Below, piece by piece: positions 45,491 through 55,190 of a stretch of 64,000 nt of DNA. Position numbers and translations under genes: made by a program. The stretch's first letter is position 1; every line of letters begins with the position of its first letter. The stretch is from JAWKWH01 sp963669415 (GTDB lineage Bacteria > Pseudomonadota > Alphaproteobacteria > Rhizobiales > Rhizobiaceae). The notes under the pieces were generated by a model. It was not told where the DNA came from, ran no database searches, and was given only the letters and a program-made list of their open reading frames with translations. The stretch lies in assembly GCA_963669415.2 (NCBI GenBank), contig CAXXPS010000001.1, positions 806,001 through 870,000 on the forward strand, read 5' to 3'.

Positions 45491-47577
45491 CCCGACGCTT
45501 CGAGTTCGAATACCCGGACAGAATTGGCTTCGATGAGAACCGAATCCCTTTTCATCCTCTGCCTCTCGAAAAGGGGCTGGGCCGTGTTGATGCGCGAACA
45601 CCAGACTTGGCCGCTCGGTGCGTCGGGTAGGCGGACGTTGATGTCTTCACCGGCATTAAAGACCGAGAAAATCGCGTACTCCAGTGAAGCATAAGCGGGG
45701 GTTCCAGATGCGGTGCGCATTTCGACCGCGACCAGCTTTAAAGCCGGGTCATTCCAGTCTGCCTCTGTCATCGGGGTGCCGTCGGCCCGGCGCCAGAACA
45801 GATCTTCCTTTCCATCTGTCGCCCGTTCACGAGAGTGAAGAAACCGCAACTGCCGCAAGATCGGATGCTCCTTGCGGAACGCTATCATTCGGGAAACGAA
45901 ATCGAGAAAATTCTGATCACCTGCATCCCAGTCGATCCAGCTTGTTTCGTTGTCCTGGCAATAGGCGTTGTTGTTGCCGCTCTGCGAGTTGCCGAGTTCA
46001 TCTCCCGCCAGGATCATCGGTGTTCCCTGACTCAATAGCAGTGTCGCCATCATGTTGCGTTTGCGGCGCGCCCGGGCGGCGTTGATCTCCGGATCGTCTG
46101 TTGGTCCCTCGACCCCCATATTGTCCGTGTGGTTTTCATTGTGGCCGTCGCGACCGCCTTCACCATTTTTCTCATTGTGCTTGCGGCTGTATGAGACGAT
46201 GTCCTGCAATGTGAATCCGTCATGGGCGCTGATGAAATTCACGGACGCAGTAGCCCGCCTGCCTGAATGGTCGAACTGACGGGCCGAACCGGTCAAGCGT
46301 TCGGCCAGATCAGCCGCGCCTCCGGGATTGCCACGCCAGAATTGCCGCACGCTGTCACGAAACTGGTCATTCCATTCCAGAAACGGTGGCGGAAAGGCGC
46401 CAAGCTGGTAACCGCCCGGTCCGACATCCCACGGTTCGGCGATCAGCTTTGCCTTTGCCAGAACAGGATCCTGCCGGATCGCGTCGAAAAACGAAGCACC
46501 GCGATCAAAACCGGAAGCGGTACGGCCGAGTGTGGAGCAAAGATCGAAACGGAAGCCATCCACATGCATGACTTCTGTCCAGTAACGCAGGCTGTCCATC
46601 ACCATACGCAAAACCATCGGATGCTCTACGTTCAGGGTGTTGCCGGTCCCTGTATCGTTGACGTAATGGCGACGGTTTTCCGCCAGACGGTAGTAGTTCA
46701 GGTTGTCCAGGCCCCGGAAGGAAAGGGTTGGACCCATCTCGTTGCCTTCGCCGGTGTGATTGTAAACGACGTCTAGAATGACCTCGATACCGGCCGAGTG
46801 CAGGCGGGCGACCATTTCACGGAATTCAGCTATTTTGCCTTGATGAAGGTATCGAGGATCCGGCGCAAAAAAGCCGATCGACTGATATCCCCAATAGTTG
46901 GTCAGCCCCTGTTTGACCAGGAACCGGTCGTTTAGAAATGCATGCACCGGCAGAAGCTCGACGGCGGTAATGCCCAATCGGTCAAAATGTTCCAGCATCG
47001 GATCTGACGCCACCGACAAGAATGTTCCGGGTGGTTCTGCTGTCGGATGCAGTTTTGTCAGGCCTTTTACATGCGCTTCGTAGATCACCGATTCATTGGC
47101 CGGAATATCCGGCTTTGAATCAGGGTTCGTGACAGCCAGCGCTTCTGTGACGACACAGCGCGGCATGTATGGTTCGCTGTCTCTCGTATCAAACGAAATG
47201 TCGGCGTCCCCGGCGCCAACCTCATATCCCATCAGTGCGCCATTCCATTTCGGATGACCGGTCAGATGCCTTGCATAAGGATCCAGGAGAAGCTTGTTAT
47301 GGTTGAAACGATAGCCGGCCTCCGGGTCGTAGCGGCCGTATGCGCGGTACCCGTAATGCTGGCCGGGCCGCAGGCCGGCGACGTATCCGTGCCAGATATC
47401 GCCGTCACGTTCCGGTAACTCAAGAGTTGTGAACTCGTGCTCGTCAGTGTCGTTGAAAAGACACAGGACGATGCGTTCGGCGTGTTCGGAAAACACCGCG
47501 AAGTTTACGCCGTCGCCGTCAAACGTCGCACCGAGCGGGTCGGCGCGCCCGGCTGTCATCGAGTAGTTCTGAATCAT
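45487..47577 (-). CDS. glgX: Glycogen debranching enzyme GlgX
   Basis: 696 aa from the ATG at 47577 (ATGA overlap with glgA). An N-terminal CBM48 domain (DPLGATFDGDGVNFAVFSEHAE) precedes a GH13 barrel with VILDVVYNHTGEGNE, DGFRFDLCSTLGR (nucleophile Asp) and LIAEPWDVGPGGYQ (acid/base Glu), then a C-terminal domain. It hydrolyses alpha-1,6 branch points of phosphorylase-limit dextrin. Length is normal for the family. Confidence 0.95.
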   Translation of the reverse strand: MIQNYSMTAGRADPLGATFDGDGVNFAVFSEHAERIVLCLFNDTDEHEFTTLELPERDGDIWHGYVAGLRPGQHYGYRAYGRYDPEAGYRFNHNKLLLDPYARHLTGHPKWNGALMGYEVGAGDADISFDTRDSEPYMPRCVVTEALAVTNPDSKPDIPANESVIYEAHVKGLTKLHPTAEPPGTFLSVASDPMLEHFDRLGITAVELLPVHAFLNDRFLVKQGLTNYWGYQSIGFFAPDPRYLHQGKIAEFREMVARLHSAGIEVILDVVYNHTGEGNEMGPTLSFRGLDNLNYYRLAENRRHYVNDTGTGNTLNVEHPMVLRMVMDSLRYWTEVMHVDGFRFDLCSTLGRTASGFDRGASFFDAIRQDPVLAKAKLIAEPWDVGPGGYQLGAFPPPFLEWNDQFRDSVRQFWRGNPGGAADLAERLTGSARQFDHSGRRATASVNFISAHDGFTLQDIVSYSRKHNEKNGEGGRDGHNENHTDNMGVEGPTDDPEINAARARRKRNMMATLLLSQGTPMILAGDELGNSQSGNNNAYCQDNETSWIDWDAGDQNFLDFVSRMIAFRKEHPILRQLRFLHSRERATDGKEDLFWRRADGTPMTEADWNDPALKLVAVEMRTASGTPAYASLEYAIFSVFNAGEDINVRLPDAPSGQVWCSRINTAQPLFERQRMKRDSVLIEANSVRVFELEASG

Positions 47578-49010
47578 GTGCGGTTGATAAGGTTCCGGTA
47601 CAGGTTCGCATATTGACCGGCCGAAGCTGACCAGTCGACTCGATGACGCATAGCGTTGCGCTGCAGTTTTGCCCAGACATCTGCCTGTGAATAAAGTTCG
47701 CAAAGTTTGATCAGCGCCTGAGCCAGCGCATCCGATGTCACCGGAGCAAACTGTATACCGGTGGCAACTCCAGCCCTCAGGCCGGCATCATTGGCCGGAA
47801 TAATCGTATCGGCAAGCCCGCCAGTGTGCGCCACGAGCGGAACCGATCCGTATCGCAATCCATAGAGTTGCGTCAGCCCGCAGGGCTCAAATCGCGACGG
47901 GACCAGGATCGCGTCACCACCGGCGATGAGGCGGTGTGAAAGCGCTTCGTCATAGCCTATGCGGACCGCGACATTGGGGTGTTTCGCAGCATCCGTCCAA
48001 GCTTTTTCCAGCGAGGCGTCGCCTGAGCCGAGGAGCGCCAGCGCACCTCCCCGGTCGACCAGCGCCGGCAGTGCTTCCAGCAGCAGATCGAGGCCCTTTT
48101 GTTCCGTGAGGCGTGAAACGACCACACAAAGCGGACCATCGCCGACATTCAACTCCATCTCGGCAAGAAGCGCCGCTCGGTTTTTCGCCTTGCCGCGTGC
48201 TGTCTTGTATGGCGCGGCGATCAGAGCATCGGTTGCCGGGTTCCATATATTTTCGTCGATACCGTTGAGGATTCCGGTCAATACCTCTCGCCTTTGTCGG
48301 ATAATTCCATCAAGCCCCATGCCAAATTCGGGAGTGGCTAATTCGTTGGCGTAGGTCGGGCTGACCGTCGTCAGCGCGTCGGAATACGCCATACCCGCCT
48401 TCAGCGCACTGATCTTTCCCCAGAACTCGAAACCGTCAACGGTGAAACCGGAACTCGGTAGTTTTAACGCAGTCAGACGATTGGCGGGCGCGATACCGTG
48501 AAAAGCGATGTTGTGGATCGTCAGTACGGTTCGAATGTCATGGCCGGCGTTCAATTTCCGCAGATACACCGGTGCAAGACCAGCCTGCCAGTCGTGCAGG
48601 TGCAAAATTTTGGGCTTCCAGCGGCCGATCCCTGCCGCTCCGATCTGGGCCGCGACCCAGGAGAGCGCAGCGAAACGTTCGGGATTGTCTTCGTAGTCTA
48701 CGCCGTTTGTGTCGACATAGATCGCTCCGGGGCGATCGAAAAGATGCGGTGCATCCAGGACGTAGATGTCGAGACCGTTTACTTTCCCGCGCTTGATCCT
48801 GGCGGGTCCGCCAAAGCAGTCGGGCACCTCCATCGCGGTCTTTGACTTCTTCCCAAGTGCCTCCAGCACCGCCGGATAGCCGGGCAGAAGGGTGCGCATC
48901 TCGCATCCCTGGTCGATCATTGCGGATGGAAGTGCCCCGGCGACATCCGCCAGTCCCCCGGTCTTGATGAGAGGTGCGCATTCGGATGCGACGGACAACA
49001 CCTTGATCAT
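47574..49010 (-). CDS. glgA: Glycogen synthase
   Basis: 478 aa. GT5 family: the N-terminal KVLSVASECAPLIKTGGLAD with the KTGGL ADP-glucose site, the catalytic region RIGYDEALSHRLIAGGDAIL and the VPSRFEPCGLTQLYGLRYG motif near residue 380. It extends alpha-1,4-glucan using ADP-glucose from GlgC. Starts by ATGA overlap with glgC and ends by ATGA overlap with glgX. Confidence 0.96.
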   Translation of the reverse strand: MIKVLSVASECAPLIKTGGLADVAGALPSAMIDQGCEMRTLLPGYPAVLEALGKKSKTAMEVPDCFGGPARIKRGKVNGLDIYVLDAPHLFDRPGAIYVDTNGVDYEDNPERFAALSWVAAQIGAAGIGRWKPKILHLHDWQAGLAPVYLRKLNAGHDIRTVLTIHNIAFHGIAPANRLTALKLPSSGFTVDGFEFWGKISALKAGMAYSDALTTVSPTYANELATPEFGMGLDGIIRQRREVLTGILNGIDENIWNPATDALIAAPYKTARGKAKNRAALLAEMELNVGDGPLCVVVSRLTEQKGLDLLLEALPALVDRGGALALLGSGDASLEKAWTDAAKHPNVAVRIGYDEALSHRLIAGGDAILVPSRFEPCGLTQLYGLRYGSVPLVAHTGGLADTIIPANDAGLRAGVATGIQFAPVTSDALAQALIKLCELYSQADVWAKLQRNAMRHRVDWSASAGQYANLYRNLINRT

Positions 49011-50275
49011 TGATGAGCAGCACGTTTCCGGAGCATGTCACTGGTGATCAGCGTTACGCCAGTGTCGCTGACACGAAACCATTTTTTGTCTTCTTCGGGA
49101 TCTTCGCCGACTACCAGACCCTCGGGTATGACGACGCCCCTGTCGATGACGACATTGGTCAGCCGTGCTGACCGCTCAATCGTCACATATGGCAGAACGA
49201 CTGCGTGATCCAGCACCGAATAGGAATTGGAATGCACCTGTGTAAACAAGAGCGAGTTGCGAACTTCGGTTCCTGAAATGATGCAACCGCCGGAGACGAG
49301 GGAAGAAACAGCAGAGCCTCGACGATCTGTCTGGTCATGCACGAATTTGGCCGGCGGCACTGATTCCGAATAGGTCCAGATAGGCCAGTTCCTGTCCCAG
49401 AGGTTGAGCTCGGGCTCGAAACCGGTCAGGTCGATATTTGCTTTCCAGAATGCGTCGATCGTTCCCACGTCCCGCCAGTAGGCCGGTGAATCCGGGCGAT
49501 CGCGTACGCAGCTATCAGAGAACCGGTGCGCCACCGCTTTGCCGTTCTTGACAAGATAGGGAATGATGTCGCCACCGAAATCGTGTTTTGAATCGGGATC
49601 TTCGGCATCACGGATCAGCAGTTCCCGCAACATTTTCCAATCAAATACGTAGATGCCCATGGAAGCGAGCGACATCTCCGGATCATCCGGCGTTGCTGGC
49701 GGATCGGCCGGCTTTTCCAGGAAGTTGGTTATGCGAAGATTTTCATCGACTGCCATGACACCAAAAGCCGTGGCTTCGGCGCGCGGGACAGTCAGGCATC
49801 CGACGGTAACGTCTGCGCCGCTTTCCACATGCTCGCGCAGCATCAATTCATAATCCATCTTGTAAATGTGATCGCCTGCCAGGATCAGAACATAGTCAAC
49901 ACGGTAGCTGTCGACGATATCGATATTCTGACCGACCGCATCGGCCGTGCCCAGATACCACTTGTTCTCGGCGACCCGTTGCGACGCGGGAAGGATGTCG
50001 AGATATTCGTTCCGTTCGGCGCGAAAGAAATTCCAGCCGCGCTGGCAATGGCGGATCAGGGAGTGTGCTTTGTACTGAGTGGCGATTGCCATTTTGCGAA
50101 TTCCGGAGTTCAACGCATTGGACAGCGCGAAGTCGATGATCCGGGACTTGCCGCCGAAGTATACCGCCGGTTTGGCGCGCTTGTCGGTCAGTTCCTTCAG
50201 GCGGCTGCCTCGGCCTCCCGCCAGCACAAATGCCATGGATCGCGACGTAAGCCTGCGGCTGTTGTTCTCGCTCAT
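49007..50275 (-). CDS. glgC: Glucose-1-phosphate adenylyltransferase
   Basis: 422 aa with AGGAAAT before the ATG. The nucleotide-binding signature FVLAGGRGSRLKELTDKRAK and the PAVYFGGKSRIIDFALSNAL segment are near residue 18-60; the substrate loop NWFRGTADAV equivalent reads KWYLGTADAVGQN. A left-handed beta-helix domain closes the protein. It makes ADP-glucose and is the usual point of allosteric control of glycogen synthesis. Confidence 0.96.
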   Translation of the reverse strand: MSENNSRRLTSRSMAFVLAGGRGSRLKELTDKRAKPAVYFGGKSRIIDFALSNALNSGIRKMAIATQYKAHSLIRHCQRGWNFFRAERNEYLDILPASQRVAENKWYLGTADAVGQNIDIVDSYRVDYVLILAGDHIYKMDYELMLREHVESGADVTVGCLTVPRAEATAFGVMAVDENLRITNFLEKPADPPATPDDPEMSLASMGIYVFDWKMLRELLIRDAEDPDSKHDFGGDIIPYLVKNGKAVAHRFSDSCVRDRPDSPAYWRDVGTIDAFWKANIDLTGFEPELNLWDRNWPIWTYSESVPPAKFVHDQTDRRGSAVSSLVSGGCIISGTEVRNSLLFTQVHSNSYSVLDHAVVLPYVTIERSARLTNVVIDRGVVIPEGLVVGEDPEEDKKWFRVSDTGVTLITSDMLRKRAAHQ

Positions 50276-50294
50276 GATATTTCCTCCATGTCCT

Positions 50295-52505
50295 CTATGC
50301 GTCTTGGATCAGGATCAGCGTCGACAGCGGCGGCAGCACAAGGTGCGCCGAGGCCGGCTGACCGTGATGCGGTTCTTTTGCGGCGGTGATAAAACCGTTG
50401 TTTCCTCTGTTTTCCCCACCATAGATCGCGGCATCAGTATTGATTGCCTCCCGCCAGGTGCCAGCTGCAGGGAAGCCACACAACCAGCTGGCGCGCTCGA
50501 CAGGAGTGAAATTGCAGATCACCACGGCCGGCTTGTCCGCCTTTCCTCCCCGGCGGATGAACGCGTAGATGGATTGTTCGGAATTGTCGGCGTCAATCCA
50601 CTCAAATCCCTCTGCCTCGCAATCCTTTGCATGCAAAGCAGGCGTGCCACGATAGGTCGTGTTCAGATCCCGGATGAGGCGCCGCACTCCCCGGTTCGGT
50701 TCTTGCTCAGCTGCATCCCAGTCAAGCTGAGAGTCATGATTCCACTCTGCCTGCTGGGCAAACTCGCATCCCATAAAAAGCAACTTCTTGCCGGGATGTC
50801 CCCACATGAAACCGTAGAAGGCACGCAGATTGGCAAACTTGTTGACATCACTTCCGGGCATCCGTGCAATCATCGAGCCTTTGCCATGCACGACTTCGTC
50901 GTGACTTATCGGAAGGATGAAGTTTTCCGAAAAGGCGTAGTTCAATCCGAAGGTCATCTGGTGGTGGTGGTATTTGCGATGGACCGGATCGCGGCTAATA
51001 TAATCCAGGCAGTCGTTCATCCAGCCCATGTTCCACTTGTACCCAAATCCAAGGCCGCCAACATCGACCGGCTGGGACACTTTGGGAAAGGAGGTTGATT
51101 CCTCCGCTATGGTCATGATGCCTGGGATTTCGCCATAGACCGCCTTGTTGGTTCGTTTGAGAAGTTCGATCGCCTCGAGATTCTCGCGCCCGCCGTCCTT
51201 GTTCGGAATCCAGGCCCCTTCCGAACGGCTATAGTCGCGGTACAGCATTGAGGCGACCGCATCCACGCGCAATCCGTCCACGTGGTATTCTTCCAACCAA
51301 TACAGCGCGTTGGCGACCAGGAAATTCGAAACCTCGGTGCGGCCGTAGTTGTAGATGAACGTGTTCCAGTCCGGATGGAATCCTTCTCTCGGATCCTCGT
51401 GCTCGTAAAGCGCTGTCCCATCGAAACGGCCAAGTCCGTGCTCATCAGTCGGAAAATGCGCCGGCACCCAGTCCAATATGATGCCAAGCCCCTTCTTGTG
51501 TGCCGCGTCAACGAGATCACGAAATTCGTGCGGCGGTCCGTAGCGGATCGTCGGTGCGAAAAGACCGATTGGCTGGTAACCCCAGGAACCGTCAAAAGGG
51601 TGCTCGCTGATCGGAAGAAACTCGATATGGGTAAATCCCATATCGTGAACATAGTCCACCAGTTCCGTGGCCGCCTCCCGGTACGACAGCGAGCGATTAC
51701 CTTCATCGGTTCTTCGCTTCCATGAACCAAGATGAACCTCATAAATTGATATTGGTGCACTTCGCCCATTGGGGCCAAGGCGGGTATCCATCCATTCTTT
51801 GTCATGCCAGCCGTAGCCCTTGATATCACGAACGATGGAGGCATTGTCCGGCGGGTGCTGCGAGCCAAAGCCGACCGGATCGGCCTTGAGCGGCAGAACC
51901 GATCCATCCGCGCCGACAATCTCGTATTTGTAGACGATCCCGTCTCCTAGTGCCGGTAAGAAAATTTCCCACACGCCGATTGATCCACGCCGCCGCATGA
52001 CATGCCGCCTGCCGTCCCACCCATTGAAATCGCCGACAACTGACACACGCCTGGCGTTCGGGGCCCAAACAGCAAAGTGGCAGCCGGCGACGCCTTCGTG
52101 CTCGATCAAATGTGCACCGAGTACAGTCCAAATGCGTCTATGAGTGCCCTCGGCCAGCAAATGTTCGTCCAGTTCGCCAAGCACCGGCCCGAACCGGTAT
52201 GGATCTTCATAGTCGCGGGTCTCTTCTCCGGGTCCAACCGCCCTTAGTTGATAGGCTGTGGATGCAGGTATCCGGCCAACAAATATGCCGGGCGCTTCTA
52301 AGACCGGACTTAAAGGGAATTCCTTGTCGTTGACGACTGCCAAAAGCTTGCTGGCGTCCGGATTAAATGCAGTTACGAATGTTGATTCACCATGAGCATG
52401 GGCCCCAAGGACCGAAAACGGATTATTGTGACTGCCATTGGCAAGGCTCTCCGCGACCTCAGCCGTCAGGAATTTGATTTGTCCGGATTCTGCTACCACA
52501 GACAT
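50295..52505 (-). CDS. glgB: 1,4-alpha-glucan branching enzyme
   Basis: 736 aa. Two N-terminal beta domains (NPFSVLGAHAHGE; GCHFAVWAPNARRVSVVGDF) precede the GH13 barrel with LDWVPAHFPTDEHG, DGLRVDAVASMLYRDYSR (nucleophile Asp) and MTIAEESTSFP (acid/base Glu), then FLPISHDEVVHGKGS. It creates the alpha-1,6 branches of glycogen. 34 bp separates it from glgP upstream and 19 bp from glgC downstream. Confidence 0.96.
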   Translation of the reverse strand: MSVVAESGQIKFLTAEVAESLANGSHNNPFSVLGAHAHGESTFVTAFNPDASKLLAVVNDKEFPLSPVLEAPGIFVGRIPASTAYQLRAVGPGEETRDYEDPYRFGPVLGELDEHLLAEGTHRRIWTVLGAHLIEHEGVAGCHFAVWAPNARRVSVVGDFNGWDGRRHVMRRRGSIGVWEIFLPALGDGIVYKYEIVGADGSVLPLKADPVGFGSQHPPDNASIVRDIKGYGWHDKEWMDTRLGPNGRSAPISIYEVHLGSWKRRTDEGNRSLSYREAATELVDYVHDMGFTHIEFLPISEHPFDGSWGYQPIGLFAPTIRYGPPHEFRDLVDAAHKKGLGIILDWVPAHFPTDEHGLGRFDGTALYEHEDPREGFHPDWNTFIYNYGRTEVSNFLVANALYWLEEYHVDGLRVDAVASMLYRDYSRSEGAWIPNKDGGRENLEAIELLKRTNKAVYGEIPGIMTIAEESTSFPKVSQPVDVGGLGFGYKWNMGWMNDCLDYISRDPVHRKYHHHQMTFGLNYAFSENFILPISHDEVVHGKGSMIARMPGSDVNKFANLRAFYGFMWGHPGKKLLFMGCEFAQQAEWNHDSQLDWDAAEQEPNRGVRRLIRDLNTTYRGTPALHAKDCEAEGFEWIDADNSEQSIYAFIRRGGKADKPAVVICNFTPVERASWLCGFPAAGTWREAINTDAAIYGGENRGNNGFITAAKEPHHGQPASAHLVLPPLSTLILIQDA

Positions 52506-52539
52506 GATTCAAGGGTACCTGATTGCAGTGCGAATACAA

Positions 52540-54933
52540 TCATTTCGGTTCCCCCTGTGTCGCGAGTGCCGATTTCGTATCCCAGATCTCATTCATGTAA
52601 CCCAGGACGGCCCTGTCTGATGAGAACCAGCCGGTCCGCGCAGTGTTCAAAGCAGCCATTCGGGCCCAGTTTTCGAGGTCGAGATAAAGTGTGTCGGCCC
52701 GGCGCTGAGCTTGCCAATAGTCGGCGAAATCTGAGGCGACCAGAAAATAATCCGCATTGGTCAAGTCGTTTGTAATGCGCTGAAACCTGTCGGGCGCTTC
52801 AGGAGAGAATACACCATTGCGGATATCATCGATGGCGCGCGCCAGGCGTGGACAATCGGCGATGGCCTGCTCGGCGTGGCGATGGATCAGCCTGCGTTCC
52901 TCGGCTTCGGCGGCGTTCATGCCAAACAGGATGAAGTTCTCCGCGCCCACACGTTCGCGAATTTCAACATTTGCGCCGTCGAGGGTTCCAATGGTCAACG
53001 CGCCGTTTAGCGCAAGTTTCATGTTGCCGGTTCCCGACGCCTCTTTGCCGGCGGTTGAAATCTGCTCGGACAGATCGGCAGCGGGAATCAATTTCTCGGC
53101 CAGCGAGACGTTGTAATTTGGGACGAAGACGACCTTGAGGTATCGGTTGGTCACCGGATCGGCGTTGATGACACCCGCTACGCTGTTGATCAGATGGATG
53201 ATCTCCTTGGCCATGACATAACCGGGGGCGGCCTTGCCACCGAATATCTTTACCCGCGGGGTCCAGTCTGCCGTCGGGTTTTCGCGAATTTCCCGCCACA
53301 GCGCGATGGCTTCAAGAATGTTGAGGTGCTGGCGCTTGTACTCATGAATGCGTTTGATCTGAACATCAAACATCGCCTGCGGATCGATCTCAATTTTGTG
53401 AGTCGCCTTCAGCCAGTTTGCCAAATCCCGCTTGTTCGCGGTTTTGACATTGCGGAATACATTGATGAACCCTTCGTCATTGACGTGCGGCTCAAGTTCG
53501 CCCAGCCGCTCCAGGTCGTCTGCCCAGCCATCGCCGATCGTCCGGTCGATCAGCGCAGAGAGCCGCGGATTGCACGACAACAGCCAACGGCGTGGCGTCA
53601 CCCCGTTGGTCTGGTTGATGATGCGATCCGGATGCAGGGCATGAAGGTCCTTGAAAACCGTCTTCTTCATCAATTCGGTATGAAGAGCCGACACACCGTT
53701 GGTTTTTTTTGCCATGACGAACGACAGTTCGCCCATCTTGATCTGGCCATCCTCGCGAATGGACAGATTGCGCGATGGATGCTGTATTGCATGCCAATCA
53801 TCGATTTGTTCGATCAATGTCACATGGCGGGGCAACAGCCGCCCCATCAGCGTTTCCGACCAGCGCTCCAAGGCTTCGGGCAGAAGCGTGTGGTTGGTGT
53901 ATGACAGGCAATTGCGAGAGATCTCGACCGCCTCTTCGAAGCCAACTCCGCGTTCGTCATGCAACAGACGGACCAGCTCCGGTCCCGCCAGCGCCGGATG
54001 GGTGTCGTTGAGCTGGATCGCCACTTTTTCCGGCAATTGCCGGATATCGTCATATTCGCTCTCAAAGCGGCGCAACAAATCGCGCAGCGAGGCGGCGGTG
54101 AAAAAATATTCCTGCTTCAGACGAAGTTCTTTACCCTGCTCGGTTGTGTCGTCGGGATAGAGAACCCGGCTGATGGTTCTTGCCAGCGCCTCCGTTTCTG
54201 CAGCGGCGGCATATTCGCCCCTGTTGAACCGCTCGAGATCAAGCAAACTTGTCGGCAATGCCCCCCAAAGGCGCAATGTATTGGCCCAGCGCCCCTGCCA
54301 GCCGATGACGGGTGTATCGAAGGCCTGCGCGACAACACTCTCGCTTGGCGTCCAGACAATGCCGGTACCCTCTCGTTTGACCTCGCCACCGAATCCGATC
54401 TGAAAGGCCGCTTCCGGGCGCTCAAATTCCCAGGCGTGTTTTTGTTGCAGCCAGTCTTCCGGTTGCTCCTGCTGGCGTCCATGATCGAAGCTCTGGCGGA
54501 AGAGCCCGTGCTCGTATCGAATTCCGTAACCGAATGCCGGACAGCCAACGGTTGACATGGAATCCAGATAACAGGCCGCCAAGCGTCCCAATCCACCATT
54601 GCCCAGCGCTGCGTCCGGTTCGTCGGCCAGCACCATTTCCAGTGGAAGTCCCAGTTGTGAAAAAACGGCTTCAACCTGCTCGTCGAGGCGCAGATTGGTG
54701 ATCGCGTCTTCCAGCAGCCGCCCGATGAGAAATTCCATCGAAAGGTAATAAACGCGTTTTCGCCGGCCGGCATAGGTAGCCCGTGTTGACGCAAACCAGT
54801 GATCGACAATGCGGTCCCTGATGGTCAGGGACAACGCTATACGCCAATCATAGATTTGCGCGTGCTCCGCATCCTTTCCAAGCGAATATGCGAGATGGTG
54901 CAACAGTCTTTCACGGATTTCGTCGGCCGCCAT
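52540..54933 (-). CDS. glgP: Glycogen phosphorylase
   Basis: 797 aa. GT35 family with YYLSMEFLIGRLLEDAI near residue 62, GNGGLGRLAACYLDSM near 110 and the pyridoxal-phosphate lysine in EASGTGNMKLALNGALTIGT near 635, followed by LDGANVEI. It releases glucose-1-phosphate from glycogen. It is the first gene of the operon, so synthesis and breakdown enzymes are co-transcribed, as in Agrobacterium relatives. Confidence 0.96.
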   Translation of the reverse strand: MAADEIRERLLHHLAYSLGKDAEHAQIYDWRIALSLTIRDRIVDHWFASTRATYAGRRKRVYYLSMEFLIGRLLEDAITNLRLDEQVEAVFSQLGLPLEMVLADEPDAALGNGGLGRLAACYLDSMSTVGCPAFGYGIRYEHGLFRQSFDHGRQQEQPEDWLQQKHAWEFERPEAAFQIGFGGEVKREGTGIVWTPSESVVAQAFDTPVIGWQGRWANTLRLWGALPTSLLDLERFNRGEYAAAAETEALARTISRVLYPDDTTEQGKELRLKQEYFFTAASLRDLLRRFESEYDDIRQLPEKVAIQLNDTHPALAGPELVRLLHDERGVGFEEAVEISRNCLSYTNHTLLPEALERWSETLMGRLLPRHVTLIEQIDDWHAIQHPSRNLSIREDGQIKMGELSFVMAKKTNGVSALHTELMKKTVFKDLHALHPDRIINQTNGVTPRRWLLSCNPRLSALIDRTIGDGWADDLERLGELEPHVNDEGFINVFRNVKTANKRDLANWLKATHKIEIDPQAMFDVQIKRIHEYKRQHLNILEAIALWREIRENPTADWTPRVKIFGGKAAPGYVMAKEIIHLINSVAGVINADPVTNRYLKVVFVPNYNVSLAEKLIPAADLSEQISTAGKEASGTGNMKLALNGALTIGTLDGANVEIRERVGAENFILFGMNAAEAEERRLIHRHAEQAIADCPRLARAIDDIRNGVFSPEAPDRFQRITNDLTNADYFLVASDFADYWQAQRRADTLYLDLENWARMAALNTARTGWFSSDRAVLGYMNEIWDTKSALATQGEPK

Positions 54934-55190
54934 CAGGCATTTCCTTGTCAGACTCGCAGCGCTGGATGCGTGAATTCAATCGATTTAACTGCGGCACTTC
55001 AAACACGTGCAGAGAATGATCGCAAGTCCTCGAATGGCTGTTTTTGCATGGTGCGACATTATTGGCATCACCGCTCGATTAACAGATCCAAGAATTTGAG
55101 TGGCGGTGGATATCCGGTTCGTAGAAGCCGATACAGCGCGAAAATTCTCAGTCGTTTACTGGCCTGCCGGACAGGTTGCTTTTCTCGAGC
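54934..55190. promoter_or_regulatory. Upstream region of the glycogen operon
   Basis: 257 bp between glgP and the Na/Pi cotransporter gene, both on the minus strand. The glg operon promoter must lie here. A short CCTGCCGGACAGG hairpin near 55162-55174 may be a weak terminator for the upstream gene; it lacks a T-tract. Confidence 0.45.
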
